Of a DNA stretch of 50,333 bases, positions 42,501 through 50,253 are shown piece by piece; within the stretch, counting starts at the first letter, position 1; every line of letters starts with the position of its first letter. A program made the position numbers and the translations under genes. Below the pieces are notes generated by a model. It had not been told where the DNA came from, did no database searches, and saw nothing but the letters and a program-made list of their open reading frames with translations. Source of the stretch: DASTPP01 sp035762175 (lineage in GTDB: Bacteria > Myxococcota_A > Polyangia > Polyangiales > Polyangiaceae); the NCBI GenBank assembly GCA_035762175.1, contig DASTPP010000142.1, positions 1 through 50,333 of the forward strand, in the 5' to 3' direction.

Positions 42501-43298
42501 CCGATCGGACGGAACCTTGGCCAGGGCGCGTTCGAAGAAGCGATCGAGCTCGGGAGGGAGGTGGGGGACGTGGCGCGAGGGTGGCAGCGCGGGCTCGGAG
42601 CAGATGCGCAGAAGCACCTCGTAGACCTCCTCGCCCGGGAAGGGGAGAGCGCCCGTGAGGGCGCGGTAGACGACCGCCGCGAGCCCCCAGAGGTCGCTGC
42701 GGTGATCTACGTCCGCCAAGCCGCGCGCCTGCTCCGGGCTCATATAGTGAGGCGACCCTAGGACCTGCCCAGTCTTCGTGGCTTCGCTGTCGGTGCCGAG
42801 GCTCGGCGCCTTGGCTATCCCGAAGTCGAGAAGCTTGACCAGCTCGGTGTCGTCGTCCTGCGCAAGGAAGACGTTGCCCGGCTTGATGTCGCGGTGGATG
42901 ATGCCGGCCTCGTGCGCGCGCCGGAGCGCCCGCGCCGCTTGCACGAGGATCTCGGCGACAGGCGGGGGAGGGAGCGTCCCCACGCGCCGGAGGCGGGTAC
43001 CTAGGTCCTCGCCGTGGAGCAGCTCCATGACGAGGTAGGGCGTGTCCTCCTCGACGCCGTAGTCGTGCACGTGGACGACGTGCGGGCTCTGGAGCTGCGC
43101 CGCCGCGCGGGCCTCACGCTCGAACCGTACCCGGGCGATGGGCGACGATACCAGGCGCGTATTTATGAACTTTGCCGCCACGAGCGTGTCGAGCGCCAGG
43201 TGGCGCGCGACCCAGATCGAGCCCATGCCGCCGCGGGCGAGGCACCTCTCGAGAGCATATCTCCCCGCGATCACCCGGCCCTTGGTGAGTGCGACCAT
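39507..43298 (-). CDS. Ser/Thr kinase-NACHT (STAND) fusion protein
   Basis: A 1263-aa protein; the ATG at 43298 follows GGAG, and a TTG two codons earlier is less likely. Residues 10-275 are a complete kinase: GGMGSIWVA, Lys43, HRDIKPGN (Asp137), DFG (Asp158), MSPEQ. Residues 330-600 are a domain I do not recognise (SDFDVLLLQLDPDAPV, TRQIVMIAGSDPGGWG). Residues 625-800 are a NACHT-type NTPase: Walker A VAGDVGVGKSTALR (Lys640), Walker B VLVLDGVDEF (Asp743) and sensor region VVVLGVRSSQ. The remaining 450 residues are helical (RVRFMHREWQDFLAARYLAA, as in NACHT winged-helix/helical regions). There is no membrane span. STAND proteins switch on by nucleotide-driven oligomerisation; here the output is probably phosphorylation. 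Acyl-CoA dehydrogenase and cfa follow. Confidence 0.9.
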   Translation of the reverse strand: MVALTKGRVIAGRYALERCLARGGMGSIWVARHLALDTLVAAKFINTRLVSSPIARVRFEREARAAAQLQSPHVVHVHDYGVEEDTPYLVMELLHGEDLGTRLRRVGTLPPPPVAEILVQAARALRRAHEAGIIHRDIKPGNVFLAQDDDTELVKLLDFGIAKAPSLGTDSEATKTGQVLGSPHYMSPEQARGLADVDHRSDLWGLAAVVYRALTGALPFPGEEVYEVLLRICSEPALPPSRHVPHLPPELDRFFERALAKVPSDRFQSALELAEAFAEAARRWLPSEGAANEPHAFQSRVVSVGPPDSPADAGRSRMLQKRRSSSVTAAPDRLASDDDFWVTLETGRSSFHAARRHARAGPSRPWVLVFVVAAEAAVRWSRLARSLVLHEDSDFDVLLLQLDPDAPVSVPEARMTIELASTGALNVVVVADEPGALLLRQILEQDYAAAIEGLASGRVPDFDRSVALRTRQIVMIAGSDPGGWGTTVSLDDRAGEIERAYEARATEAAAIGLPCPLFRAFGARHLSSDDTPGGRNLEDSAARSLSGFLRLDAYAGVPDQLVALETIRRSLALDRAAQIGTLIGDAAGAPGGEGDVTRPTLDYATAGTQRGVHDQILALLRKSSARPRRLVVAGDVGVGKSTALRTLGRRLALEFQQDVARRLPLPIVCPLQQESLDAEDLKRLAAAAPADRGRLLLTTILRRWCDWANALLSAYGPLRRGDLVTSAWLETRVRDLPTVLVLDGVDEFLTNNAGVGLSEFREMLQHITSEFSHNGDLVVVLGVRSSQPGIRMLASSTNHIFEILHLTTAQAQERFPGIARLLGSVADPDVRRLLLTPLLLSWLGPRSTTLTERSLQTPAEVIEQALLAIIEESHLTDIHDADEQSTDADRWMDAVTLVGWIFQSKLRGDIAVAELRAEATAAAARWRAFSERCPEDEAAYLLAAGFDLVADSRASEALLKRSVFFPTGLQRVRFMHREWQDFLAARYLAACIRTWHVDELRVVGISPHVHKTAGELLCKAGVVIDEPLVRHVLSRAVETGDALIAANFNALIASSRVPMDGPAIDALIAALDHMKPVARCIALNGVSYRALRDDDPAARDLRQRLIPIYEGYLSPGAPRDAMMASISWCYMKAFAQRFRTRAPAIPWPGLGDDLETQHQALQVVSTLTENGPRVTVENRSVQVAFLRAQYLAATDSHRPISAVHYLYHLVVARRHDAHVAELARELPAIFDPDSPVAEAIRGYLPVPELATVFETCRRIHDSA

Positions 43299-43397
43299 CG
43301 TCAATCTCCGCGCCTGAGGCTATCACGCGCGAGGTGGACTAGCACGACTGCGGGAGGGTTGGGCTGAGGCGGACGGCGGCCCGCCGTCCGTCGGGCC

Positions 43398-43655
43398 ATG
43401 ACGCTCGCTCCGCTCGTGCCTCAGGCCAACCTCGACCGCTTCTTCGACGGCCTCGGCATGCTGTATTGGCCCGAGAGGAAGGCCTCGTTCGCGCTGTACG
43501 CCCTCGGCCTTCTGGGCGAGGGCGAGCGAAAGAGCGCCGAGCCCATCGCCGCGCGCCGCCGGCGGCGACCCCACGCGCTGCCAGCGCTATCGTGACCGGC
43601 TCTGCCACTTCCTCAACAGCTCGCGCTGGGACGTAAACCCGTTATGCCGAGCCTG
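43398..43655 (+). pseudogene. IS701-family transposase N-terminal fragment, frameshifted
   Basis: The frame from 43398 gives ASFALYALGLLGEGERKSAEPIAAR, the conserved beginning of IS701-type DDE transposases (quoted part ALYALGLLGEGERKS). After PIAAR the matching sequence continues in another frame as GGDPTRCQRYRDRLCHFLN, so there is a frameshift near 43555. The remaining three quarters of the gene are absent. Confidence 0.72.
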
Positions 43656-43749
43656 GTAGCGTGCCGTCGCGGCGTCGCCAGACTGGGCGGCGATGACCGC
43701 GCCCGTTGCCCCCGGCCCCGCGACCCCCGCCGCGCCGCTCGCGCCCGGG

Positions 43750-44320
43750 CTACTGGGCTCGCTTCTGGGCGGCTTGCTCGGCCGCCCAGCGCCAGGGAAC
43801 GAGCTCCGACGGCTGCCGCAGGGGCCAGCCGCCCTCGAGCTTCGTGATCACGTCGAGCAGGTAGCCGAACGGGTCGACCCCGAGCGGCAGGCAGTTGTCG
43901 ACCAGGGGGTAGGCCGCCGCGAGCCGCTCGCCCCCGCGCACCGAGCCGGTGAAGAGAAAATTGCGACGGACGACGGCAAAAAGCCGAATTCGCCGCTCGA
44001 CCCGCCCGTTATCGATCTCGAACCGACCGTCCTCGAAGCGGCGCCGGAAGAAGGCCCGCTGGCTCTGCGCGTACGTCGTCGCCCGCCGCAGCGGCGACTT
44101 CGGCAAGAGCTTCGGGTGCCACGGGTCGACCAGCCCGTCGAGCTCGTCCAGGAGCGGCCGCGAGCGCCGCCTCCGCTCCTCGCCGCGCGCCGCGGCGTCG
44201 AGGCCGCGCTCCTTGCACTCGGCCTCGATGCGGGACAGCCCCGCGAACAGCTTCAGCGCGACGGCGGCGCGCGCGTCCTCGGCGAGGAAGGCGTCGTGGA
44301 ACTTGCTGCGGATGGGCATC
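43750..44320 (-). pseudogene. IS66-family transposase C-terminal fragment
   Basis: The minus frame carries the IS66 TnpC C-terminal pattern: FEDGRFEIDNGRVERRIR, then NFLFTGSVRGGERLAAAYPL and GVDPFGYLLDVI, ending in TAG at 43750. The N-terminal part (zinc finger, HTH and most of the DDE core) is missing and the sequence before about 44320 is unrelated. No TnpA or TnpB is adjacent. Confidence 0.78.
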
Positions 44321-44346
44321 CCGCAACCGAGCCGCCGCTCGGGCTC

Positions 44347-44703
44347 GTCGTCGAGCACGTCACCCGGAGCCGCGGGCCCAAGAGCGACGCGAAGGACGCG
44401 CACGCGCTCGCCGAGCGATTGCGAACGGGCGGCCTCGGCCCCTCCGTATGCAAAGACACGGCGTGCTTCACGACGCTGCGCCAGCTCGTCAAGGCGCACC
44501 CGATGGTCGTCGGCGACGCCGTGCGGTGCATGAATCGGATCCACGCGCTCTATCGTTCGCGTGGCCTGCCAACCCCGGGCAAGAAGCTCTACGCGATGTC
44601 CACGCGAGCGGAGGTCTTGGGCCGACTGCCGGCCTCGAGTCGGCAGGCCGCCGAGACGCTCTTCGCCGCCTACCGGAAGATCGCAGCGATCGCGCTCGTT
44701 CTT
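44347..44703 (+). pseudogene. IS110-family transposase N-terminal fragment
   Basis: The plus frame reads RGPKSDAKDAHALAERLRTG, then TLRQLVKAHPMVVGDAVR and RIHALYRSRGLPTPG. This is the DEDD domain of IS110 transposases from the SDAKDAHALA motif on. The first 60-70 residues and the whole C-terminal domain are missing. It lies head-to-head against the IS66 fragment. Beyond it, 44704-45168 shows nothing I can support. Confidence 0.75.
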
Positions 44704-45168
44704 GCACGTCTCTCCCAGAGAAGGCAGTCCAACCGGGGCTCGGCCGGGCGCCGGCGCGCGTCGGCGCGGCTCGCTCGGGTCGGCGCGGAGGCTGGGCCGG
44801 GCGTTCTCTCCGCGGTTGCTGGAAATCGACGCCAAATGCCGAAAGCGACCGGACGTGGTCAGCCAGCCCTCGACGAGCGCGACGAACAGCGGGGACGAGG
44901 CCGGCCGGAAGGCCGGGCGCAGGGCGGCCGCCGGGCGCCGGCGACCCGAGCGCCCGGCCCGGGGGGGGACGTCCCGTCGCGGCCGACCCCTCGGGCCCGT
45001 TCGCGGGGGTGACACTGTCATGCCGCCGTGACGGCCGCCGTCATGCGGTCGCGACAGCGGGGGGGGCCGGGCCCGCGCGGGGCGGCCCGAGGGGCCGTAG
45101 GTCGGCCGGAAATGGCCGCGGCGAAGGGCCCGCGCGGCGTGGCACCGCGCTTGCTCATGCGCCTCGCC

Positions 45169-47022
45169 ATGAACATTCGCCGAAGCGTGTTGGGTCGAAC
45201 CGTGTTGCTGGGTCTCGGGGCCGCCGCCGTCGTCGCCGGCTGTCACGACGAGGGGGCCGCCCCGGCGGGTGAGGGGGCCGCGCTCGACCGCGCCGCGCAG
45301 GCCCTCGACTTCGCGGCGGCCACGCCGCCGCCGGTCGTGAACGTCGACCACGCCGACCTCGCCGCGGTGCTCGACGACTTCACCGGCCACCCGATCTTCG
45401 GCGCCGACACCCCCGGCATGATCGCCGCGGTCGTCAAGGGCAAGCACATCGTCGCGCTCGGGGCGTCGGGCTACGCCAAGCTCTCGCCCCTGACGCCGAT
45501 GACCGAAGACATGATCTTCAACATCGGGTCGAACACCAAGAGCATGACCGCCGTGCTGCTCGCCATGCTCATCGAAGAGCACCCCTCGCTCACCTGGCAG
45601 ACCACCCTCGCGCAGGCGCTGCCTTGGGCGTCCGAGCCGGGCAAAGAGTACATTCAGCCGGCCGCGCGCCGGGCCGTCACCCTCGAGCAGCTCGTCGCGC
45701 ACCGCTCGGGCTACGTCTGCGGCTACGAGCTGCCGGGCGACGTCAAGGTCGACACCACCGAGTTCAGCCACCCCGACTACGGCGTCGGCGACGCCTGGAA
45801 GTCCAAGACGCGGCCGCAACTGCTGCGCGAGTACCTGCGCGGCCCGGCCATCGGCGTCGGCGGCACCCCCACGGGCCTTCTCGCCGACTGCATCGACCCC
45901 TTGGGCAACTACGGCGTGGGCGACCGCGTCTACGAGAACCTCAATTTCACCATCGCCCAGGCGGTCATCGACCAGTGGTCGGGCATGCCCTTCGTCGAGT
46001 ACGCGAAGGCGAAGCTCATCACCCCGTACGGCATGGGCAAGACCTTCTTGCCCTCGCAGGCCTTCATGCTCGCGCAGCCCGGCTCGATCGACGGCACCGC
46101 CGCGCAGAAGGCCTACTGGAACCCCTACTTCTTCAACCCCTCGCACCCCCTGCTCGCCGCCGGCAAGTACGCCTGGGGCCACGACGAGCAGGGCGCCGTC
46201 GCGAGCGTCAACGACCCCGACGTCGACCCGTGGGCGCTCGCCCCGGGGGCGGGCGGCTTCGCCTTCGGCATCGAAGACTGGGCCCGCTACGCCATCGCCC
46301 ACCTGCGCGAGACCTCGCCCGCCTGGCGCAAGGTGCACGAGAAGCCCTTCGCCGAGTACAACTTCGGCTGGTCCACGGGGCCCCGCACGACCGCCGGCGG
46401 CATCGAGTACACGGCGATGTGCCACACGGGGTCGATCAGCGGCATGCAGTCGAGGATCTGCGTCTACCCCGAGATCGACGTCGCCTACCTCTCGTTCGCG
46501 AACGGCGGCCCCGCTGCGTCCGAGGCGAACCACGCCGTCGTCAACTGGATGGCCGCCAACGCCCTCTACAAGCGCGACGCCGGCGGCTGCAAAGACGACC
46601 CGGCGCTCGTGCGCGGCGTGCAACGCTACTGGGACCGCGACATGTTCGGCTGCGCCGGCAGCGTGCCCTTCGCCGAGCGCGCCAGCCTCTGCGCCACCGG
46701 CTACCACGTCTGCAGCGCCCAAGAATACGTCTCGAACAACCTCTACGGCAGCGTCAACGCCGAGTCGCCCAAGCACCACTACTGGACCGACGACCAGCTC
46801 GGCTACGGCGGCACGAGCTCGGGCAGCTGCTGGGCCGCGCCCGGCGGCTCGAGCTGCGGCGCCGACACGCCCATGCGCGTCTGCTCGCCCGACGGCACCG
46901 ACCCCGAGGGCAACCACTGCAACTGGACGGGCTGCGGCTTCGGATCGGGCAGCCTCACCAACCGCCACTTCGGCGGCTGCATCGGCGACGACACCGCCGG
47001 GGCGCTCTGCTGCAAGAACTGA
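45169..47022 (+). CDS. Serine beta-lactamase-family lipoprotein (class C/esterase type)
   Basis: A 617-aa protein with a lipoprotein signal (lipid on Cys25 in VVAGC). The ATG at 45169 is preferred; an in-frame ATG at 45157 is also possible. The catalytic motifs of the penicillin-binding/beta-lactamase family are present: S-x-x-K as Ser121-Lys124 in IGSNTKSM, Y-x-N as Tyr255-Asn257 in VYENLNF, and HTG at 419-421. It may be a D,D-peptidase, esterase or lactamase; the HTG form is common in esterase-like members. The last 150 residues are a Cys-rich module (GYHVCSAQEYVSNN to GALCCKN) often attached to myxobacterial secreted proteins. It converges with the gene at 47231 across three hairpins. Confidence 0.88.
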   Translation: MNIRRSVLGRTVLLGLGAAAVVAGCHDEGAAPAGEGAALDRAAQALDFAAATPPPVVNVDHADLAAVLDDFTGHPIFGADTPGMIAAVVKGKHIVALGASGYAKLSPLTPMTEDMIFNIGSNTKSMTAVLLAMLIEEHPSLTWQTTLAQALPWASEPGKEYIQPAARRAVTLEQLVAHRSGYVCGYELPGDVKVDTTEFSHPDYGVGDAWKSKTRPQLLREYLRGPAIGVGGTPTGLLADCIDPLGNYGVGDRVYENLNFTIAQAVIDQWSGMPFVEYAKAKLITPYGMGKTFLPSQAFMLAQPGSIDGTAAQKAYWNPYFFNPSHPLLAAGKYAWGHDEQGAVASVNDPDVDPWALAPGAGGFAFGIEDWARYAIAHLRETSPAWRKVHEKPFAEYNFGWSTGPRTTAGGIEYTAMCHTGSISGMQSRICVYPEIDVAYLSFANGGPAASEANHAVVNWMAANALYKRDAGGCKDDPALVRGVQRYWDRDMFGCAGSVPFAERASLCATGYHVCSAQEYVSNNLYGSVNAESPKHHYWTDDQLGYGGTSSGSCWAAPGGSSCGADTPMRVCSPDGTDPEGNHCNWTGCGFGSGSLTNRHFGGCIGDDTAGALCCKN

Positions 47023-47065
47023 GGGCATAACACCCCGGCCGTGCGCAACCCGAGCGGGCACCGGG

Positions 47066-47117
47066 CTAGTTCCGCTCGCCCGAAAACCGGGCAGGTTTTC
47101 GGGCGAACGGGAACTAG
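47066..47117. terminator. Long hairpin 1 between convergent genes
   Basis: 47066-47088 pairs with 47094-47117 (CTAGTTCC and CGCCCGAAAACC on the left arm) with one bulge and one G-T pair; TTTTGA follows on the plus strand. It probably ends transcription of the gene at 45169. Confidence 0.6.
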
Positions 47118-47128
47118 TTTTGATCAAT

Positions 47129-47178
47129 CGAGTGCCGCTGGCCCGAAGTCCGCCCAGACTTCGGGCCAGCGGCACTCG
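47129..47178. terminator. Perfect 22-bp hairpin 2
   Basis: 47129-47150 (from CGAGTGCCGC to CGAAGTC) is exactly complementary to 47157-47178, with a 6-nt loop CGCCCA. A perfect stem of this length is unusual for a simple terminator. Confidence 0.6.
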
Positions 47179-47183
47179 GCCCG

Positions 47184-47217
47184 GGCGGGCCGGCCGGGGG
47201 GTCTCGGCCGGCCCGCC
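47184..47217. terminator. GC hairpin 3
   Basis: GGCGGGCCGGCC (47184-47195) pairs exactly with GGCCGGCCCGCC (47206-47217). It lies just beyond the stop of the minus-strand gene at 47231 and could end that transcript. Confidence 0.5.
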
Positions 47218-47230
47218 GTTCTCGGGCGGC

Positions 47231-48406
47231 TCAGCGCGGGGGCAGCGGGGGGGGCGAGGGGGGCGAGGGTAGGACGTCGCACGCGCCCGGCGTCAGCTCG
47301 CGCTCGAAGAGGGTCTGGCCGTTCCAGACGCAGATGGCGCTGTAGTCGGGGTTCGCGTCGGCGTTGATCAGGCAGTTGTCGTAGGCCTCGGCGCACGGGA
47401 TGCTTTGGGTGTAGACGCCGCCGGTGGTTTCGCAGAGGTTCATGGCGTAGCTCGCCTCGCCCTGTCGGCCGACGCAGGCTTCGGGCACGCCCGGGTCGGT
47501 GCAGGCGCCGACGGCGGCCTCGCGCTCGTAGACGATCTGGCCGTCCCACGTGCACGAGACGCTCTGGCCGGGGTTCCGCTCGGCGTGCTGGCGGCAGGCC
47601 GCGCGGGCCTCTTCGCACGAGAGCTCGGCGCTCGGCAAGGCTTCGCGGCCCGAGGCGCAGTCGGACCCGACGGCGGTCGCGGTGCGGGGGGCGCCCTCGG
47701 CGGCGCAGGGGTCGAAGGGGTGGGGCTGGCCGGCGCCCGGGCCGTCATTGACGCTGAAGTCGCTCGCGTCGTAGCAGCCCGTGAACGCCGTGAGCAGCCC
47801 CCCGGTGGCCGCTTGCGCGGCACGAACGAGGTCCCCGGGGTCCGAGTAGCCGTTCGGGACGAACGAGAAGATCGGGGGCAGGCGGCGCGATCGGCCGGCG
47901 TTCAGATCGACGACCTCGACCCCCGGGGGCGCGTCGACGGTCTGGGGCTTGAAGCCGGAGACGAGCACGCGCCGCAGGCCCGAGCCCGGCGCGGCCTCGA
48001 TGCGCCAGTGGGTCGCTTCGTAGACCGAGAGGGCGAGATCGTGGGGCGTCGCCCGCGTGTCGCGGACAATGGCCTCGCCGCCGGCGTCGTAGACGCCGAT
48101 CGCGAGCAGATCGTCGCCCGAGCTCGTGCCCTCGTACGAGGTGATCGCGTAGCCGGCCCCGACGTCGCAGTCGTTCACGCGCACGATGGTGCCGGGCTCG
48201 CCGTCGGGGGTGCCGCGGCGTGCGCCGTCGGGGGGGCCGCCGCGTGCGCCGTCGGGTGCGGCCTCGGTGATGACCGGAGCCTTGTTCGCGGCGCTCTCGT
48301 CGGGCGCCTGGCCGCAGGCCGACGCGGCGAGGGCGAGGGCGCCGAGCGGCCAGAGCGCGCGGGCGGGGGTGAGACGAAGCGAGGCGTGGGGGGCGAGTCG
48401 TTTCAT
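47231..48406 (-). CDS. Lipoprotein with Cys-rich repeats, unknown
   Basis: A 391-aa protein whose start (48406) follows AGAGGA. The lipoprotein signal ends AASAC near residue 31. A spacer with PDGARRG repeats follows. A domain with NDCDVGAGYAITSYEG and HWRIEAAPGSGLRRVLV comes next. The C-terminal 150 residues hold two Cys-rich repeats (CEEARAACRQHAERNPGQS and CAEAYDNCLINADANPDYS), each followed by C-T-W/C-V-W-DGQ or NGQ and Y/F-E-R-E. These repeats pair evenly spaced Cys residues and look disulfide-linked. The family is unknown to me; it is expected on the outer membrane. It ends in a Pro-rich tail. Confidence 0.78.
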   Translation of the reverse strand: MKRLAPHASLRLTPARALWPLGALALAASACGQAPDESAANKAPVITEAAPDGARGGPPDGARRGTPDGEPGTIVRVNDCDVGAGYAITSYEGTSSGDDLLAIGVYDAGGEAIVRDTRATPHDLALSVYEATHWRIEAAPGSGLRRVLVSGFKPQTVDAPPGVEVVDLNAGRSRRLPPIFSFVPNGYSDPGDLVRAAQAATGGLLTAFTGCYDASDFSVNDGPGAGQPHPFDPCAAEGAPRTATAVGSDCASGREALPSAELSCEEARAACRQHAERNPGQSVSCTWDGQIVYEREAAVGACTDPGVPEACVGRQGEASYAMNLCETTGGVYTQSIPCAEAYDNCLINADANPDYSAICVWNGQTLFERELTPGACDVLPSPPSPPPLPPR

Positions 48407-48729
48407 GGCGGTCCTCTGGTTTGGGTAAGAGAAAGACAAGGTCGGCACGGCGCCCCGGTCGGGGGCGAGGGGGGGTGAAGGCGAGAGGGGCGCCGTCGCG
48501 GGTCGGGCGACGCTTGCACCCCCTCGACCGCCCCCGTGGCAGTCGCCGCCTCGCGGGATCACGAAATCGTACGTCCTCCAGTCCGCCGCGGGCCGAAGGT
48601 GGCCGTGATCGATCTCCGGGCGTGCGGTACGCTCGGCCGACTACCCCTGCGCCCGCCCCGGCGTACACCGCTTTGAGAGCCCCTCGAGCACGTGAAAGAG
48701 CGTGCCCATTCGGAGCGCCGAGGGGCCAG

Positions 48730-48959
48730 AAAAAGAGTTCGCCCTTTTTTCAGGTGGTCGACCACCTCCCAAAAAGGGTTCGGTCTTTTTGGGGGCGGCC
48801 CTGGCGAGAGAAAAATTAGCTTTATCTCGCCATGTCTTGGGTGAAAGCTAACAAAAATTAGCCCGAACCCTTTTTTGGGAGGGCGTCGGCACCTTCCGAA
48901 AAAGAGTTCGCCCTTTTTGGGGGGTGGTCGACCACCTGAAAAAAGGGCGAACTCTTTTT
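48730..48959. repeat. A+T-rich element with 37-bp perfect inverted repeats and stacked hairpins
   Basis: 48730-48766 is the exact inverse of 48923-48959. Each end holds a small hairpin (AAAAAG, 8-nt loop with GTTCG or its inverse, CTTTTT) and a 14-bp palindrome GGTGGTCGACCACC (48753-48766 and 48923-48936). Further hairpins of the same type lie at 48768-48793 and 48900-48917, and an inverse relative at 48864-48881. The centre has GGCGAGA with TCTCGCC (48803-48831), AAAAATTAGC twice (48811, 48853) and TTAGCTTT with AAAGCTAA. No gene is inside. It precedes the gene at 49145. Confidence 0.9.
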
Positions 48960-49144
48960 TCTCCGGTGTTTTTGGGGGTCTCGCCCCCCGGCCCGGGCGA
49001 GCGGGCGACGTCGGGGAGGGGCCGGAGAAAAAAATCGCCCCCTCCGCTCGATGGCAAGCAACCGCGTCGACGGCCTGGCCGAGGGGACTGCAGGAGGCGC
49101 AGCAAGTGGGCTGCGGCTTCGTGCCCTCGCAGGAGGGGGCGGCC

Positions 49145-50233
49145 ATGAAAAAGATGAAGGGTTCTCGCAAGGTGGTGGGCGATTCGACGGGGTCGGTGGC
49201 CATGGCGGCGGGGGCGGCACCCGCCGAGCCGGCCAAGGGGGGCACGGCGGCGGCGGCGCCCGGGGCGGGCGAGGTGGTGGTGACGGTGCCGGTGGGGGCG
49301 ACGTGGGCGCGCTTCGATCTGCGCGAGGCGCGGCGAGCGTACGAGTCGTGCCGGGGCGAGTTCGAGGCGCTGGCGCTGGCCGATTTGCTCGTGGTGCGCA
49401 CCGATCTGCAGAAGATGGCAATGACGGTGCTCACCCTGGTGGGGCGCGACTCGGCGCCCGAGCGGCGGGCGGTGTTCGAGCGGTACGCGGCGCAGGGCAA
49501 CTACGATTTGACGCTCTTCGACCGGCTGCCGACGCTCTCGCTGGCCGCCTGGTACGTCCGGCGCAAGCAGCAGCAGGCCCTGTTCGGCGCCTCGGGCGCG
49601 GCGGTCTCGAAAGAAGAGGTGGCGCTGGCGTACGAGGTTCGCGGTCGCATGCTGGGCGTGCTGCAGCACTGGCACGGCGATCGGCACGACGTCGCGGTCG
49701 ATCTGGCGCAGGTGCGCGAGGGGTCGGGCTACCAAGACCTCGCCAACGATCTCGACTCGCTCGCCGAGATGTACCGACGCGACGATTTGCGGCCGCTCCT
49801 CGAGCACGACGTCAAGCATTATCGCGCGTCCGACGCCGACGAGGCGCTCCGGCTGGCCGCGATCCTCGCGACCTCGCTGGGCATCGGCGGCGAGGGCGAG
49901 GCCGCGCGGCTGACGGGCCTCGCGCGTCGGGCGGCGACGCTCTTGGTGCGCGGCTACGAAGCGCACGCCCGCTGCGGGCGCTTCTTCTTCGGCGAGACCG
50001 AAGACGTGGCGGAGACGTACCCGTCGCTCTTCGCGGCCGTGCGCGCCCCGCAACGCAAGCGCTCGAGCGAAGGGCCGGGCGGCGGGGGGGGGCCGGGCGA
50101 CGAGCAGCCGGGCGACGATGAGCCGGGCGACGAGCCCGACGGCGAGCCGGGGCCGGCGTTAAGGCGCGAAGCCGCCATACGCGCGGCGGGTGACGTTGCG
50201 CGGCCCCGCACTGAAGTGCGGGGCACGGGGTGA
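49145..50233 (+). CDS. Member D of the paralogous family, function unknown
   Basis: A 362-aa protein; the ATG at 49145 follows AGGAGGG by 9 bases. Residues 1-60 are Ala/Gly-rich. The core (75-290) matches genes 3358 and 5199: RDSAPERRAVFERYA, LSLAAWYVRRKQQQ, DLANDLDSLAEMYRRDD, RASDADEALRLAAILATSLG, TLLVRGYEAHARCG and TEDVAETYPSLFAAVRAP. The tail is acidic (GDDEPGDEPDGEPG), like that of member A, and is followed by about 25 residues encoded partly by a hairpin, as if an earlier stop had been lost. No signal, membrane span or catalytic motif is visible. It stands behind the A+T-rich inverted-repeat element. Its role is unknown. Confidence 0.82.
   Translation: MKKMKGSRKVVGDSTGSVAMAAGAAPAEPAKGGTAAAAPGAGEVVVTVPVGATWARFDLREARRAYESCRGEFEALALADLLVVRTDLQKMAMTVLTLVGRDSAPERRAVFERYAAQGNYDLTLFDRLPTLSLAAWYVRRKQQQALFGASGAAVSKEEVALAYEVRGRMLGVLQHWHGDRHDVAVDLAQVREGSGYQDLANDLDSLAEMYRRDDLRPLLEHDVKHYRASDADEALRLAAILATSLGIGGEGEAARLTGLARRAATLLVRGYEAHARCGRFFFGETEDVAETYPSLFAAVRAPQRKRSSEGPGGGGGPGDEQPGDDEPGDEPDGEPGPALRREAAIRAAGDVARPRTEVRGTG
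50203..50224. terminator. 10-bp hairpin overlapping the end of member D
   Basis: GCCCCGCACT (50203-50212) pairs with AGTGCGGGGC (50215-50224). It lies inside the last codons of the gene. Confidence 0.45.
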
Positions 50234-50253
50234 CCCGCGCGAACGGAGAGCAA

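Noticed and set aside
43750..47175. Long minus-strand frame opposite the beta-lactamase-family gene
   Set aside because: Only its last 190 codons (IS66) look like protein. The part opposite 45169-47022 is a shadow of a gene with clear catalytic motifs.
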